Notes: a model not told the origin generated them from the sequence alone. Positions 8,494 to 17,302 are shown, counted from the stretch's first letter. The stretch: DNA of 54,297 nt from Oscillospiraceae bacterium Zagget12 (GCA_001941225.1 MSHM01000036.1:1-54297), one strand, 5' to 3'. A program made the numbers and translations.

Positions 8494-9012
8494 ATGACAT
8501 TTGAACAGGCATTTTTGAAGATCAAAGAAAAGTTCGATAACGCTGACGCAAGCAATACTTCTGATTTTGCAATCCAGGTAACTTTCACCGACGAAGATTG
8601 CGGAGGCACATTCTATGCCGAAGTAAAAGACGGCAAGCTCGCTGTTGAACCGTATGATTATTACGATAATGACGTTGTTCTTGATATTACCAAGTCAGCT
8701 TTACTGTCGGTACTCGGAGGCAGAATGAGTCTTGATAAGGCTATCGATAACGGTGACGCATCGGCAAAGGGCGATGTTTCAAAGATAGCCGACTGGAAAA
8801 ATACAATTAAAAAGGCGTCCGCAAAGCCTGCCGCTGCCAAAAAAGCTCCGGCAAAGAAACCGGCAGCTAAGACTGCCGCTGCTAAAACTACAGCCAAGGC
8901 GGAAACAATTAAGGAAGTACCCGCAAAAACCACTAAAACGGAAACAAAAACACCTGTTGCCAAAACGGCGGCAGCAAAAACAACAACTAAAACTGTTTCA
9001 AAGAAGAAATAA
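8494..9012 (+). CDS. SCP2-like sterol/lipid-binding domain protein with histone-H1-like tail
   Basis: 172 residues. About residues 1-108 look like an SCP2 (sterol carrier protein 2) fold: MTFEQAFLKIKEKF, GTFYAEVKDGKLAVEP, VVLDITKSALLSVLGGRMSLDKAIDNGD and KGDVSKIADW are typical of the small bacterial SCP2-type proteins thought to bind lipids or acyl groups. Residues 109-172 are a low-complexity basic tail of Ala, Lys, Pro and Thr (KKAPAKKPAAK and similar), like histone H1 or other nucleic-acid-binding tails. There is no signal peptide, so it should act in the cytoplasm. It is monocistronic, with its own promoter, the RBS AAAGGGG and a terminator. The tail suggests binding to DNA, RNA or another polyanion, but the role is unknown. 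Confidence 0.8.
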   Translation: MTFEQAFLKIKEKFDNADASNTSDFAIQVTFTDEDCGGTFYAEVKDGKLAVEPYDYYDNDVVLDITKSALLSVLGGRMSLDKAIDNGDASAKGDVSKIADWKNTIKKASAKPAAAKKAPAKKPAAKTAAAKTTAKAETIKEVPAKTTKTETKTPVAKTAAAKTTTKTVSKKK

Positions 9013-9020
9013 CGCACAAA

Positions 9021-9054
9021 ATAAAGACGGATTTAATCCGCCTTTATTTTTTTT
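9021..9054 (+). terminator. Terminator of the SCP2-like gene
   Basis: Hairpin AAGaCGGAT/ATCCGcCTT followed by TATTTTTTTTC, directly after the stop codon. It may also serve the converging AI-2E gene. Confidence 0.8.
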
Positions 9055-9064
9055 CAAAAACCAA

Positions 9065-10258
9065 TCATTCTTTTTTATCATCTTGACTATCGGCGCTGAT
9101 TTTCTTTGTTTCAAGCCGTTTATACGTCCACTCGCGAATAAGCGTGTAAATCACCGATGTAAGAGGAATAAAGAACAACATTCCCGCCACTCCCATAAGG
9201 CTGCTGCCTATCGTGACTGCCGCAAGCACCCACAGCGACGGCAGTCCGACGGATTTTCCGACAACTCGCGGATAAATGAGATTGCCCTCTATCTGCTGAA
9301 TTACAAGAAACATTACTACAAATATCAGCGCTTTTACGGGACTTACCATAATAATCAGAAAGGCTCCGACTATGCAGCCGATAAACGCGCCGAAAACAGG
9401 AATTAATGCCGTAAACGCGATAAGCACGCTTATCAGCAGCGGATACGGCAGGCGTATAATCGACATCACTATGAAAAACATCAATCCCAAAATGACAGCC
9501 TCTATACATTGTCCCGCGATAAAGCTCGAAAATGTTTCGTTGCTTAATTTTGCCACATAAATTATTTTGTCCACCGCCTTTTTCGGCAGCGCCGCGTTCA
9601 TAATCATATTAACCTGGCGCAGAATGGTTTCTTTCTTTGCCAGAAGATAAAACGCGAAAATCATACCTATCACAAATGAGGTTATTCCCGATACAACGGC
9701 TTTTGCGGCGGTCAGCGTGCCGCTTACCACATTGCCCATTCCGTTTTTCAGAAAATCTATGCTCTCGGATAATATTTTATCTATATTGAAATCCAATTCC
9801 GAAATCCACTCGCTTATTCCCGCGTTATTTCTAAACAAATCCTCGGCGTATACCTGTACCTTCGGGAAAAACGTTTCCGCCGTTTTGACAAGCTCCTTTG
9901 TAGTGTCGCCTATCTGCGGCACCACTATCAGCATCACAGCCGCGATAACGGCAAGCACCGCGATAACGGTTATAAGAATACTTACCGGTCTTACGAATTT
10001 TTTCTTTTCGGTTTTGGTACTGCCGTCCGCGTTTTTCATGGTTTTCACACATTTGCCGAACAGGTGTTTTTCTATCGCGCGCATAGGTATGTTCAATATA
10101 AAAGCGATTATTCCGCCCAGTATAAACGGAAAAATTATTCCCCATACAAAGCTTATGCCGCTAAATACCTTATCCAAATTCTGTATCGCCAAAAATACAA
10201 CCACGGTAAATAAAATTATTCCGCAGATTTTTTTCACATTTTCCTTTGTCAAATTCAT
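9065..10258 (-). CDS. AI-2E family transporter (TqsA/YdiK-like membrane protein)
   Basis: 397 residues. Polytopic membrane protein of the AI-2E exporter family (PF01594 type): two N-terminal transmembrane helices (IILFTVVVFLAIQNL, GIIFPFILGGIIAFILNIPM), a third helix (ILITVIAVLAVIAAVMLIVVPQIGD), a soluble stretch (ETFFPKVQVYAEDLF), then a C-terminal block of helices with the family signature PVFGAFIGCIVGAFLI and QQIEGNLIYPRVVGKSVGL. Members are proposed to export autoinducer-2 or, in some species, Na+ in exchange for H+; the substrate cannot be told from sequence. The ATG at 10258 is chosen because AGAGGTGG sits 7 bases upstream; the in-frame GTG at 10270 is part of that site. Confidence 0.9.
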   Translation of the reverse strand: MNLTKENVKKICGIILFTVVVFLAIQNLDKVFSGISFVWGIIFPFILGGIIAFILNIPMRAIEKHLFGKCVKTMKNADGSTKTEKKKFVRPVSILITVIAVLAVIAAVMLIVVPQIGDTTKELVKTAETFFPKVQVYAEDLFRNNAGISEWISELDFNIDKILSESIDFLKNGMGNVVSGTLTAAKAVVSGITSFVIGMIFAFYLLAKKETILRQVNMIMNAALPKKAVDKIIYVAKLSNETFSSFIAGQCIEAVILGLMFFIVMSIIRLPYPLLISVLIAFTALIPVFGAFIGCIVGAFLIIMVSPVKALIFVVMFLVIQQIEGNLIYPRVVGKSVGLPSLWVLAAVTIGSSLMGVAGMLFFIPLTSVIYTLIREWTYKRLETKKISADSQDDKKE

Positions 10259-10284
10259 TCCGGTTCCCACCTCTGCTATTAATA

Positions 10285-10290
10285 ATTATA
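10285..10290 (-). promoter_or_regulatory. Extended -10 promoter of the AI-2E gene
   Basis: Minus-strand TGGTATAAT provides an extended -10 element. TTGACA occurs 22 bases upstream, too far for a standard -35, so recognition would rest on the extended -10. Confidence 0.45.
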
Positions 10291-10340
10291 CCATAACACC
10301 GGCGGGATATTTTGTCAAGAAATAAAATGTAAACTTTACA

Positions 10341-10380
10341 AAAAAACGAAATTTCCGCACGCGCGCGAAAATTTCGTTTC
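10341..10380 (-). terminator. Terminator of the flavodoxin operon
   Basis: Minus-strand long stem AAACGAAATTTTCGC/GCGGAAATTTCGTTT around a CGCGTG loop, followed by TTTTTTG, directly downstream of the flavodoxin stop. Confidence 0.85.
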
Positions 10381-10391
10381 CGGTTCATATA

Positions 10392-10820
10392 TTACGCGTT
10401 AGCCGCCGTCTTTCCCAGTTCGGCGCACTGCGCGAGAGCATCGTCATCGGGAGCGTCGTTAGCGATAACGCTGTCAATAACGAGCTTTGCGCCCGCGGCG
10501 TTTACTCTTTCCTCCCAGCTTCTCATCCATTCGCCGTCGCCCCAACCGTATGAGCCGAACAGGGCAATATTCTTTCCCGAAATACTTCCCTCTATTTCCG
10601 TAAAGAACGGTTCAAACTCGCTCTCCTCCAGCGTTTCCGCGCCCATAGCGGGACAACCCATAATCAACGTGTCATACCCTGCCGCGTCCGCCGCGCTTAT
10701 CTCGGAAACCGTGAAAAGCACCGTTTCGGGATTTACCTCCTTTGCTCCGTCAAATACAGCCTGCGCCATCGCCTCGGTATTGCCGGTGCCGCTCCAATAA
10801 ATAACAGCTGTTTTACTCAT
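10392..10820 (-). CDS. Flavodoxin
   Basis: 142 residues, a normal short-chain flavodoxin length. FMN-binding electron carrier of the cytoplasm, able to replace ferredoxin when iron is scarce. The phosphate-binding loop WSGTGNTEAMA is at residues 9-19. Further family features are the SEISAADAAGYDTLIMGCPAMGAETLEESEFEPFF block and the FGSYGWGDGEW isoalloxazine-contacting loop (about 88-98). AGGAGG precedes the ATG. It is the second gene behind the DUF3793 gene, in the same orientation, with an intercistronic hairpin between them. Control from the operator at 11503-11520 is plausible and would fit iron-responsive use. Confidence 0.95.
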   Translation of the reverse strand: MSKTAVIYWSGTGNTEAMAQAVFDGAKEVNPETVLFTVSEISAADAAGYDTLIMGCPAMGAETLEESEFEPFFTEIEGSISGKNIALFGSYGWGDGEWMRSWEERVNAAGAKLVIDSVIANDAPDDDALAQCAELGKTAANA

Positions 10821-10846
10821 TATACATTACCTCCTGATAAATATTT

Positions 10847-10870
10847 AATAATAGGGTTTCCCCTGTTATT
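10847..10870 (-). promoter_or_regulatory. Intercistronic hairpin between the DUF3793 gene and flavodoxin
   Basis: Dyad AATAatAGGG/CCCTgtTATT with a 4-base loop and no T run behind it. It is more likely an mRNA stability or processing element than a full terminator. Confidence 0.45.
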
Positions 10871-10895
10871 CTGTCTTTTACGGCGAATTTGAACG

Positions 10896-11450
10896 CTACG
10901 CCGCGCAAAATAATTGCTCAAGCGTTTTGCCCTCCATCATATGCCTTAATATAGCCATTCGACACGAACGATAGCGGCAAAACAATTTTTCCGCGCTGTC
11001 CGCGTCGGCGTAAACCTTCCATTCGCCCGTAAGCAGACAGCCCTCGTCCTTGTGATTTATAAATCCGTAAATATCGTGTATCGGATAGCCCAAAAACGCG
11101 CCTATCTCGTGCGGAAAATCTTTTTCACGCAGTCTTTCTCGCAATATGTCAAGATACTCGCTTAAAGAAAAGCTTTCGGGATAACCGCAATTCACCAAAA
11201 ATTCCTTAATCGGCGGAGTATTCAGATATTCGCTCAGCTTTTCCCTGCGGTACGCCATAATCAGCACGCGCTTTTCACATTCACATAATATTTCAAAATA
11301 AATTCCGCGCTCGTTCATAATACCGTTAAGGCGATTTATCTCTTCCTTTGCTTTGGGATTTTCCTTTTTGCCGCACGCCATTATATTAGCTGTTTTTATT
11401 CCCGCCAAAGCAGGACCGCAATGGTATGCCAATAAATATTCTATCTTCAT
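10896..11450 (-). CDS. DUF3793 family protein
   Basis: 184 residues. Matches the DUF3793 pattern as I know it: MKIEYLLAYHCGPALAGIKTANI at the N-terminus, FEILCECEKRVLIMAYR, HEIGAFLGYPIHDIYGFI, and a C-terminal half with several cysteines (GCLLTGEWKVY, CRYRSCRMAI). Cytoplasmic; no biochemical function is established. In Clostridia these genes often sit beside flavodoxin or Feo genes, and here it precedes a flavodoxin in an operon, which suggests a link to iron or redox metabolism (inference). The start is the ATG at 11450, preceded by AGGAGGGA; the in-frame start at 11492 lies upstream of this site. Confidence 0.85.
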   Translation of the reverse strand: MKIEYLLAYHCGPALAGIKTANIMACGKKENPKAKEEINRLNGIMNERGIYFEILCECEKRVLIMAYRREKLSEYLNTPPIKEFLVNCGYPESFSLSEYLDILRERLREKDFPHEIGAFLGYPIHDIYGFINHKDEGCLLTGEWKVYADADSAEKLFCRYRSCRMAILRHMMEGKTLEQLFCAA

Positions 11451-11502
11451 ATAATCCCTCCTTCGCAAGTTAGTATTCGCAGTGAGAAACATAAAAATAC
11501 TC

Positions 11503-11555
11503 GGTTAGTCTTTGCTAACCAAATATACTATACCACAACTTTCCTGTGTTGTCAA
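11503..11555 (-). promoter_or_regulatory. Promoter with palindromic operator for the DUF3793-flavodoxin operon
   Basis: Minus-strand TTGACA (11550-11555), 17-bp spacer, TATAGT (11527-11532). The predicted start site falls on a perfect dyad, GGTTAG (11515-11520 on the minus strand) - 6 bases - CTAACC (11503-11508). The half-sites match those of DtxR/IdeR iron boxes, but the spacing (6, not 1) differs, so the regulator is uncertain. Confidence 0.75.
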
Positions 11556-11580
11556 TAGAGATTTTAAATATTTTTTACGC

Positions 11581-11618
11581 AAAAAAATCCCGATAAACCG
11601 GTGTTTATCGGGATTTTG
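11581..11618 (-). terminator. Terminator of rpsB-tsf
   Basis: Minus-strand AAAATCCCGATAAA/TTTATCGGGATTTT hairpin running into TTTTTTTG, just after the tsf stop codon. Confidence 0.9.
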
Positions 11619-11632
11619 GAAAATTCGTTAAA

Positions 11633-12529
11633 TTATTTAATCATTGACGCAACTTCAGCCGCGAAATCGTCCTCGCGCTTTTCAAGTCCCTCGCCTGTTT
11701 CAAAGCGTACAAACTGCTTAAGCGTGATGTTTCCGACACTCTTAACGTACTTATCAACGGTTTCCTTATTTTCAGCCTTTACATATTCCTGCTCAAGAAG
11801 GCATATTTCCTTAAATTCCTTTGCAAGACGGCCTGTAATCATCTTTTCGATGATGTTATCGGGCTTAGACGCGTTCTTCGGGTCATTCTTTAGCTGAGCG
11901 ATAAGAATTTCCTTTTCGTGATCCTTGTAATCCTGCGGAATATCGTCGCTTGAAAGGTACTTCGGATTTAGAGCCGCAACCTGCATAGCCACGTTTCTCA
12001 AACATTCCTTAGTCGCGTCGTTGTTTTCGGCATCTGCCTCAACCAAAACGCCTATTTTACCTGCCGCGTGGATATATTCCACTACAGCGCCTGTTGTCTC
12101 GATTCTTGCGAAACGTCTGATATTCATATTCTCGCCGATTTTAGCGATTTTTTCTGTAAGCATTTCGCCTATTGTGCTGTCGCCGCACTTCATAGTCTTA
12201 AGCTCATCAACGTCAGCGGGATTTGATGCCGCAACGGTCTTTGCAACGTCCGTAACAAAGTTCTGGAATTCCTCGTTCTTGGCAACGAAGTCTGTTTCCG
12301 AATTTACCTCTACAAGCACGCCAATGTTGCCGTCAACATACGCCTTTACTATACCCTCAGCCGCGATTCTGCCCGACTTCTTAGCCGCCGTGGCAAGACC
12401 CTTTTCTCTCAAGAATTCAACAGCCTTATCCTTGTCGCCGTCTGTTTCGGTAAGAGCCTTTTTGCAGTCCATCATTCCGCAGCCTGTCATTTCTCTGAGT
12501 TCTTTTACGTCTTTAGCTGTAAATGCCAT
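11633..12529 (-). CDS. tsf: Elongation factor Ts
   Basis: 298 residues, near the usual length. Guanine nucleotide exchange factor that recycles EF-Tu from the GDP to the GTP state. The N-terminal UBA domain (VKELREMTGCGMMDCKKAL) and the family signature around ETDFVAKNEEFQNFV (about 80-94) are clear, followed by the duplicated dimerisation region (VVEYIHAAGKIGVLVE, MQVAALNPKYLS) and the C-terminal ending VRFETGEGLEKREDDFAAEV. AGGAGGAAG lies before the ATG. It is cotranscribed with rpsB 32 bases upstream, the conserved bacterial arrangement. Confidence 0.98.
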   Translation of the reverse strand: MAFTAKDVKELREMTGCGMMDCKKALTETDGDKDKAVEFLREKGLATAAKKSGRIAAEGIVKAYVDGNIGVLVEVNSETDFVAKNEEFQNFVTDVAKTVAASNPADVDELKTMKCGDSTIGEMLTEKIAKIGENMNIRRFARIETTGAVVEYIHAAGKIGVLVEADAENNDATKECLRNVAMQVAALNPKYLSSDDIPQDYKDHEKEILIAQLKNDPKNASKPDNIIEKMITGRLAKEFKEICLLEQEYVKAENKETVDKYVKSVGNITLKQFVRFETGEGLEKREDDFAAEVASMIK

Positions 12530-12561
12530 TCTTTCTTCCTCCTATATATATTTTATGAAAA

Positions 12562-13305
12562 TTATTCCTCAACAGTTTCGGTTTCCTCAGCCGCCGGAGT
12601 TTCCTCAGCTACGGCGTCCTCACCCTGTTTGCCCTCGATAATAGCGTTCGCCATTGTGGACGCGATTAGCTTTACGGCTCTGACAGCGTCGTCATTACCC
12701 GGGATTACATAATCAACCTCGTCAGGGTCGCAGTTTGTATCAACGATAGCAACTACCGGAATACCGAGCTTTTTAGCCTCAGCTATAGCAATCTTTTCCT
12801 TTCTCGGGTCAACTACGAACATTGCTCCGGGAAGTTTCTTCATATTCTTTATACCGCCGAGATACTTTTCAAGCTTATCTCTCTGAGCTTTTAGCTTGAT
12901 AACCTCTTTCTTCGGCAGCATATCGAATGTGCCGTCCTCTTCCATAGCGTTAATCTGAGCAAGTCTTTCGATTCTCTTCTGAATTGTCTTGAAGTTGGTA
13001 AGCATACCGCCGAGCCATCTTGCGTTTACGTAGTACATTCCTACTCTCTCAGCCTCTTCTTTGATTGAGTCCTGAGCCTGTTTCTTTGTGCCGACAAAAA
13101 GAATGTCCTCACCGTTAGCGGCTACATCTCTTACAAAGTAGTATGCCTCCTCTACCTTTTTAACCGTCTTTTGAAGGTCTATGATGTAGATACCGTTTCT
13201 CTCGGTGAAGATGTACTCCGCCATTTTAGGGTTCCATCTTCTTGTCTGATGTCCGAAATGAACACCCGCCTCCAAAAGCTGTTTCATTGAAATTACGTTT
13301 GCCAT
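12562..13305 (-). CDS. rpsB: 30S ribosomal protein S2
   Basis: 247 residues. Small-subunit ribosomal protein needed for S1 docking and translation initiation. Family blocks: [20 protein letters not shown] at the N-terminus, [52 protein letters not shown] and [26 protein letters not shown], with an acidic tail ([15 protein letters not shown]). AAGGAGGAAA precedes the ATG. First gene of rpsB-tsf, with a leader of about 110 bases that may be autoregulatory. Confidence 0.98.
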   Translation of the reverse strand: MANVISMKQLLEAGVHFGHQTRRWNPKMAEYIFTERNGIYIIDLQKTVKKVEEAYYFVRDVAANGEDILFVGTKKQAQDSIKEEAERVGMYYVNARWLGGMLTNFKTIQKRIERLAQINAMEEDGTFDMLPKKEVIKLKAQRDKLEKYLGGIKNMKKLPGAMFVVDPRKEKIAIAEAKKLGIPVVAIVDTNCDPDEVDYVIPGNDDAVRAVKLIASTMANAIIEGKQGEDAVAEETPAAEETETVEE

Positions 13306-13453
13306 TTTTTGTTTCCTCCTTGTTTTTTTGATTATTCCTCCATTCGCCTCATCTTATGCGAAGACCTCGGCAAAAAGGCAACTTCCGCACAATCCGCAAA
13401 TGTGTGTATTTTTCATACCGAAATATTTTACCATATTATCTTTGAAAAATCAA
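13306..13453 (-). promoter_or_regulatory. rpsB promoter and structured leader
   Basis: Minus-strand TTGATT (13448-13453), 17-bp spacer, TAAAAT (13425-13430). The leader of about 113 bases contains TGCGgAAG that can pair with CTTCGCA, and that CTTCGC arm can alternatively pair with the later GGCGAA. Two mutually exclusive stems before an r-protein gene suggest feedback control by S2 (inference; no match to a known leader family was tested). Confidence 0.5.
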
Positions 13454-13474
13454 TACCTTTTTTAAATTTTTATG

Positions 13475-13500
13475 AAAAAACGGACCCGAAGGTCCGTTTT
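13475..13500 (-). terminator. Terminator of the sigI-rsgI-DUF4353 cluster
   Basis: Minus-strand AAAACGGACC-TTCG-GGTCCGTTTTTT, a stable tetraloop hairpin followed by Ts, about 70 bases past the stop codon at 13569. Confidence 0.9.
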
Positions 13501-13568
13501 CTCTATAGAGGAACATATGTTATATATACACGGCGGTTAAGCCGGTACATACCTAAAATTATTATATA

Positions 13569-16500
13569 TTATGAACCCGATATTGTGGTCATTGTCGCAC
13601 TGTTTGAAGTACCCGCGTCGCAGTTTGAATCAAGCGTAAACGCATACGTTTCGGTGTCAACCGCACCGTAAAGCATATTGCTTGCCGTTGCGCCGTTTGT
13701 TGTAAGCTGTCTGATATAGTACGTTTGATTTGTCATATTCGGAGTGGATATAAGCACCTGACCAATGCTTGACTTCGTATAGTTAAACGCGCATATTACA
13801 TTATTGCTGCTGTCAACTATGGCATAGCTGCCCGCGCTCACTGTTGAACCACTTGCGTTGCTTCCGCCGGTGGTATTGCCGCCCGGAGCGCCGCCGGAGT
13901 TAACGCCTGACGAAGTAGTACTTGTACCGTAACCGAGCTTTGCAGCAGTCTGTGAAAGCGAGCTTATTTCCGCCATACCCTCAGCGGCAATAGTAAGTAC
14001 ATAGCCGCCGGTAATATCCAATTCTCCGCCGTTGTCGTCGCCGAAATCTATTCCGTCGGCATTGGACGCATTGCAGCCGTTCACTATGGAAACACCGCCG
14101 GTGATAAGCAGACTGCCGTTTGAGTCAATACCGTCGCCCGTGCTTGTTATCGTCATATAGATATAGCCGCCGTCTATTTGGATATAACCGTAATTGGAGG
14201 CATCGTCGCCGCCCTGGTCTGTGCCGCCTTGACTCTCCTGTCCGGGGCCTCCGCCGCTGCTGCCGCCGCTGCTTTCGCCACCACTGCTGCTGCCGCCGGG
14301 AGCTGCCATAACCTCTACGGACGAGGTTGTCGCGGTATTGGGATTGTCACCCGCGCCGTTTATGCCGTCGTCGGTAGCGGTTATCAGCATAGTACCGTCA
14401 TAAATATATATTTCCGCGCCCTCAAGTCCCTCGTAGGAATTTTCAACGGTTATCTCACCGTTATAGATTTTGAGGTACACGTCCGCGTGAACGCCGTCGT
14501 CCGAGCTTGTAACGTCTATAATCGGCACAGCGGTGCTGTCATTCTCATCACCGATAAATACCGAGCTGTTCGAGTGAATAGAGTCGTCATAGCTGTTCAC
14601 GGTTATATTACCCGCGGTAATAGTAAGATTGCCGGACGCTTTAAGTCCCTTACAGCTCTCCGCGTCCTCATCATCTTCGACCTTAGTCGGATCTATTGCG
14701 CCGCCGGCGGTTGTAACGTTAAACGTTCCGCCGTCGATGTTTAGGTTGCACGACGACTGTATGCCGTCAAGTGTGGCATTTACCGTAATTGTGCCGTCCG
14801 AGATATTTATATCGCCGGCCTTGCACTGTATACCGTCCTCGGTGCTTGTGATGTCCAGAGTGCCGCCGGTAATGTCAATCTGACCCGCAACATATGCGGA
14901 AACTTCCGTTTCGTCCTCGTCCGCATATATAATTTCATTTACCTGTATGCCGTCCAAAGCCTTGGTAAGCGTAATATCGCCGCCGCTGATTGTGACATTC
15001 TTAACAGCCTTTATGCCGTCCTCGCCCGCCGACGCGGTAATAGTGCCGCCGCTGATTAGTATGCAGCCGTCGCCGTCAGCCGGAGTTTCGGCAGCTGTGC
15101 TGTCCTCCAGATACGCGATGCTTGACGCATTTGCTTTGAGAGCCTCGCCGGTAGCCGTTATGTCAAGCGTGCCGCCTTTTATTTCAAGCAAGGTGTCCGC
15201 TTGAATACCGTCATTTGTTCCGTCCGCATCGTCCTTTGCGTTTACGGTTATCTCGCCGCCGTTTATCGTAACCGTGCCGCCGCTTACATATGTGCCGTCC
15301 GTATCCGTTGACGGATCGTTGTTTGAGCGTATGCCGTCACCACAGGAGGTTACGGTAACAGAATCATTCTTTGCCGTTATCTTAACCGAATCATTACCCT
15401 GTATACCGTCCGCGCCCGCATCTACGACGAAAACGCCGTTGCCGATTTGAAGGTCGGCTTTACAGTGAATACCCTTGCCGCTCGATGATGTAGCATTAAA
15501 TGTGTCAGTGTCAGCACTGCACTTTATCTCCATGTCGTTTCTAGAGTATACCGCCGCGGTGCTGTCACCTGTTGCGGTAAACGAACATTCACCTGTCGGT
15601 GTAAGGCTTATCTTACCCTTTGTCGCGCTGAAAGGCTGAGCGTCAGCCGTTGACGATGCAACGCTTACATTATCGAGAGTGATGTTTACCTCTTCGCTCT
15701 TGTCCGCTGCCGCAACTATAATCTGACCGTCAGTAAGAGTACCTTCTATTGTGTAATCACCCGCCGCCGATATGGTTACGGTTGAGTTTTCGTTATCCAC
15801 TGTGACATTGCTTATTCCGGTTGCCGTTATATTGTTATCGGCAAGATGAATTATTCCGTCACCAGTTGATGTGCCGTAAATTAGAATATCGTTTACGGCA
15901 AACTCGCCGCCGGTCGCTCCTGTAAGCGTTCCATCATTCAATGTAGTAGTGCCATCCGGAACTATTCTTATATAAAGCGTTTCACATTCATCAGCAGTTT
16001 CTCCGAGTTCTACCTTGCTGAACGCCTCATAAAGCGTTTTATTGCTTGTCAGAGTATACGACTCTCCGACATCCGTAAATGTCGTGCCGTCCGTTGAATA
16101 TTGCAGCTTATAGCTTGCGGGACCTTTCTTTGTCGCGCCGACCTTTGCCGATACCATAATATCGGTATAGTTTACGGTTGACAACGCGACCTGAACATAG
16201 GGTGATTCGCCCCATGGTGCTGTTTCGGACGCGCCGAGAACCGGTGTTAATCTCGGTGAAATTTCAAGCGTTTCATCGGTGTAATCCGTTGAGTTAAGCT
16301 CAAGTGCCGTTGGCGTTGTTCCGTCAACGCTCGCAGTTATCGCCGCAGAAACGCTGCCCTCGGTATTCTCGCCGGAAATTTCGGTTTCGGTGCTGTATCT
16401 GAACGCGGATATAACTCCCTCGTCAAGCTCCGGCAATCCCGACGATTCCGTTGTCGTAACGGTTATCGTAATATCGCCGTTTATTTTTGTTATTCTGTAA

Positions 16501-17216
16501 AGATTTTCCACGCCCGTATCGGAAGATCCTTTGATTGCATTGTAATTTTCCGTCGGCGTTACCTCTACGCTTGCAACCTCATAGCCATCGTCAACCACAA
16601 CAAGGAAATTAATCTGTGGTTTGAGCGTTGAATCCGTGGTAACCTCGCCTGTATCGCTGTTTCTCGCTGATGTGGTTGTTACATTTGTTTCGTTCGCCGT
16701 TGTGTAGTCCTGGGTGTAATACACATTTATGGTTGCGTGCTCATCGGTCACAAATGTACCTGTATACGCCGTTGTATCGGGATTCTCCGTTTCGTCCGGC
16801 GTTTCCGTTGCATCGGGAGTTTGAACCGGCTCAAATGTCGGCTGACCGGTCGGCAAAAATGCCTCGCTCATAGGCTCAACCGTAAGAGCGCCGTTTTCGT
16901 CCGTTTTCCAAATAAATCCTTTAATTATAGTGTCCTCGGACACTGTCAGATTTTCAAACTCAAAGCTGATCGTTCCCGTTTCCTCCGCCGCTATCTCGTC
17001 TGACATTTCAATGCTCAAAAGAGCTCCGTCCGTGGAGTAAACCGCCGCTATGGCTTTGCCCGAAACGGTATCGTCCGCTTTGTTTACCGTCATAGTGACG
17101 GCGCTGTCCGTTTGAATGTCTGTTATTTCCGCGCTGTAATCCGCAAACGCTATGTTGGAAACCGAAAGCGTCATCGCGGCAGCTGTAAACAGCGCGAATA
17201 CTTTTTTGTGAAACAT
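13569..17216 (-). CDS. Secreted DUF4353-like carbohydrate-binding domain protein
   Basis: 1215 residues from the ATG at 17216 (preceded by CGGAGGGAT; longer starts lie before that site). Signal peptide MFHKKVFALFTAAAMTLSVSNIAFA (1-25). Then a Thr/Pro-rich linker with TPDETENPDTTAY near residue 120, Ig-like and discoidin-like regions, and from about 470 a long right-handed beta-helix made of repeated GTITVNAxxDGIQ-type coils (DDADGTNDGIQAD, SAGEDGIKAVKNVTISGG, TSTEDGIQCKAG). This matches the DUF4353 'carbohydrate-binding domain-containing' family. A Gly/Ser-rich hinge (SSGGESSGGSSGGG) precedes a further DGI coil block and a C-terminal sandwich. It lies directly after rsgI and has its own SigI-type promoter. 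Likely exported and polysaccharide-binding; the substrate is not predictable. Confidence 0.82.
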   Translation of the reverse strand: MFHKKVFALFTAAAMTLSVSNIAFADYSAEITDIQTDSAVTMTVNKADDTVSGKAIAAVYSTDGALLSIEMSDEIAAEETGTISFEFENLTVSEDTIIKGFIWKTDENGALTVEPMSEAFLPTGQPTFEPVQTPDATETPDETENPDTTAYTGTFVTDEHATINVYYTQDYTTANETNVTTTSARNSDTGEVTTDSTLKPQINFLVVVDDGYEVASVEVTPTENYNAIKGSSDTGVENLYRITKINGDITITVTTTESSGLPELDEGVISAFRYSTETEISGENTEGSVSAAITASVDGTTPTALELNSTDYTDETLEISPRLTPVLGASETAPWGESPYVQVALSTVNYTDIMVSAKVGATKKGPASYKLQYSTDGTTFTDVGESYTLTSNKTLYEAFSKVELGETADECETLYIRIVPDGTTTLNDGTLTGATGGEFAVNDILIYGTSTGDGIIHLADNNITATGISNVTVDNENSTVTISAAGDYTIEGTLTDGQIIVAAADKSEEVNITLDNVSVASSTADAQPFSATKGKISLTPTGECSFTATGDSTAAVYSRNDMEIKCSADTDTFNATSSSGKGIHCKADLQIGNGVFVVDAGADGIQGNDSVKITAKNDSVTVTSCGDGIRSNNDPSTDTDGTYVSGGTVTINGGEITVNAKDDADGTNDGIQADTLLEIKGGTLDITATGEALKANASSIAYLEDSTAAETPADGDGCILISGGTITASAGEDGIKAVKNVTISGGDITLTKALDGIQVNEIIYADEDETEVSAYVAGQIDITGGTLDITSTEDGIQCKAGDINISDGTITVNATLDGIQSSCNLNIDGGTFNVTTAGGAIDPTKVEDDEDAESCKGLKASGNLTITAGNITVNSYDDSIHSNSSVFIGDENDSTAVPIIDVTSSDDGVHADVYLKIYNGEITVENSYEGLEGAEIYIYDGTMLITATDDGINGAGDNPNTATTSSVEVMAAPGGSSSGGESSGGSSGGGPGQESQGGTDQGGDDASNYGYIQIDGGYIYMTITSTGDGIDSNGSLLITGGVSIVNGCNASNADGIDFGDDNGGELDITGGYVLTIAAEGMAEISSLSQTAAKLGYGTSTTSSGVNSGGAPGGNTTGGSNASGSTVSAGSYAIVDSSNNVICAFNYTKSSIGQVLISTPNMTNQTYYIRQLTTNGATASNMLYGAVDTETYAFTLDSNCDAGTSNSATMTTISGS

Positions 17217-17251
17217 ACTTATCCCTCCGATTTTTATTCTTATATACAATA

Positions 17252-17280
17252 TACGCTCCGTCGGCAGGGATTTTTGGGGT
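17252..17280 (-). promoter_or_regulatory. SigI-type promoter of the DUF4353-like gene
   Basis: Minus-strand ACCCCA (17275-17280), 19 bp, CGTA (17252-17255), followed by TATTG. Same boxes and spacing as the sigI promoter. SigI promoters are described as having a CCC-containing -35 and a CGWA -10. Confidence 0.75.
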
Positions 17281-17302
17281 GGTTTTTCAAAAAATGACAA
17301 AT

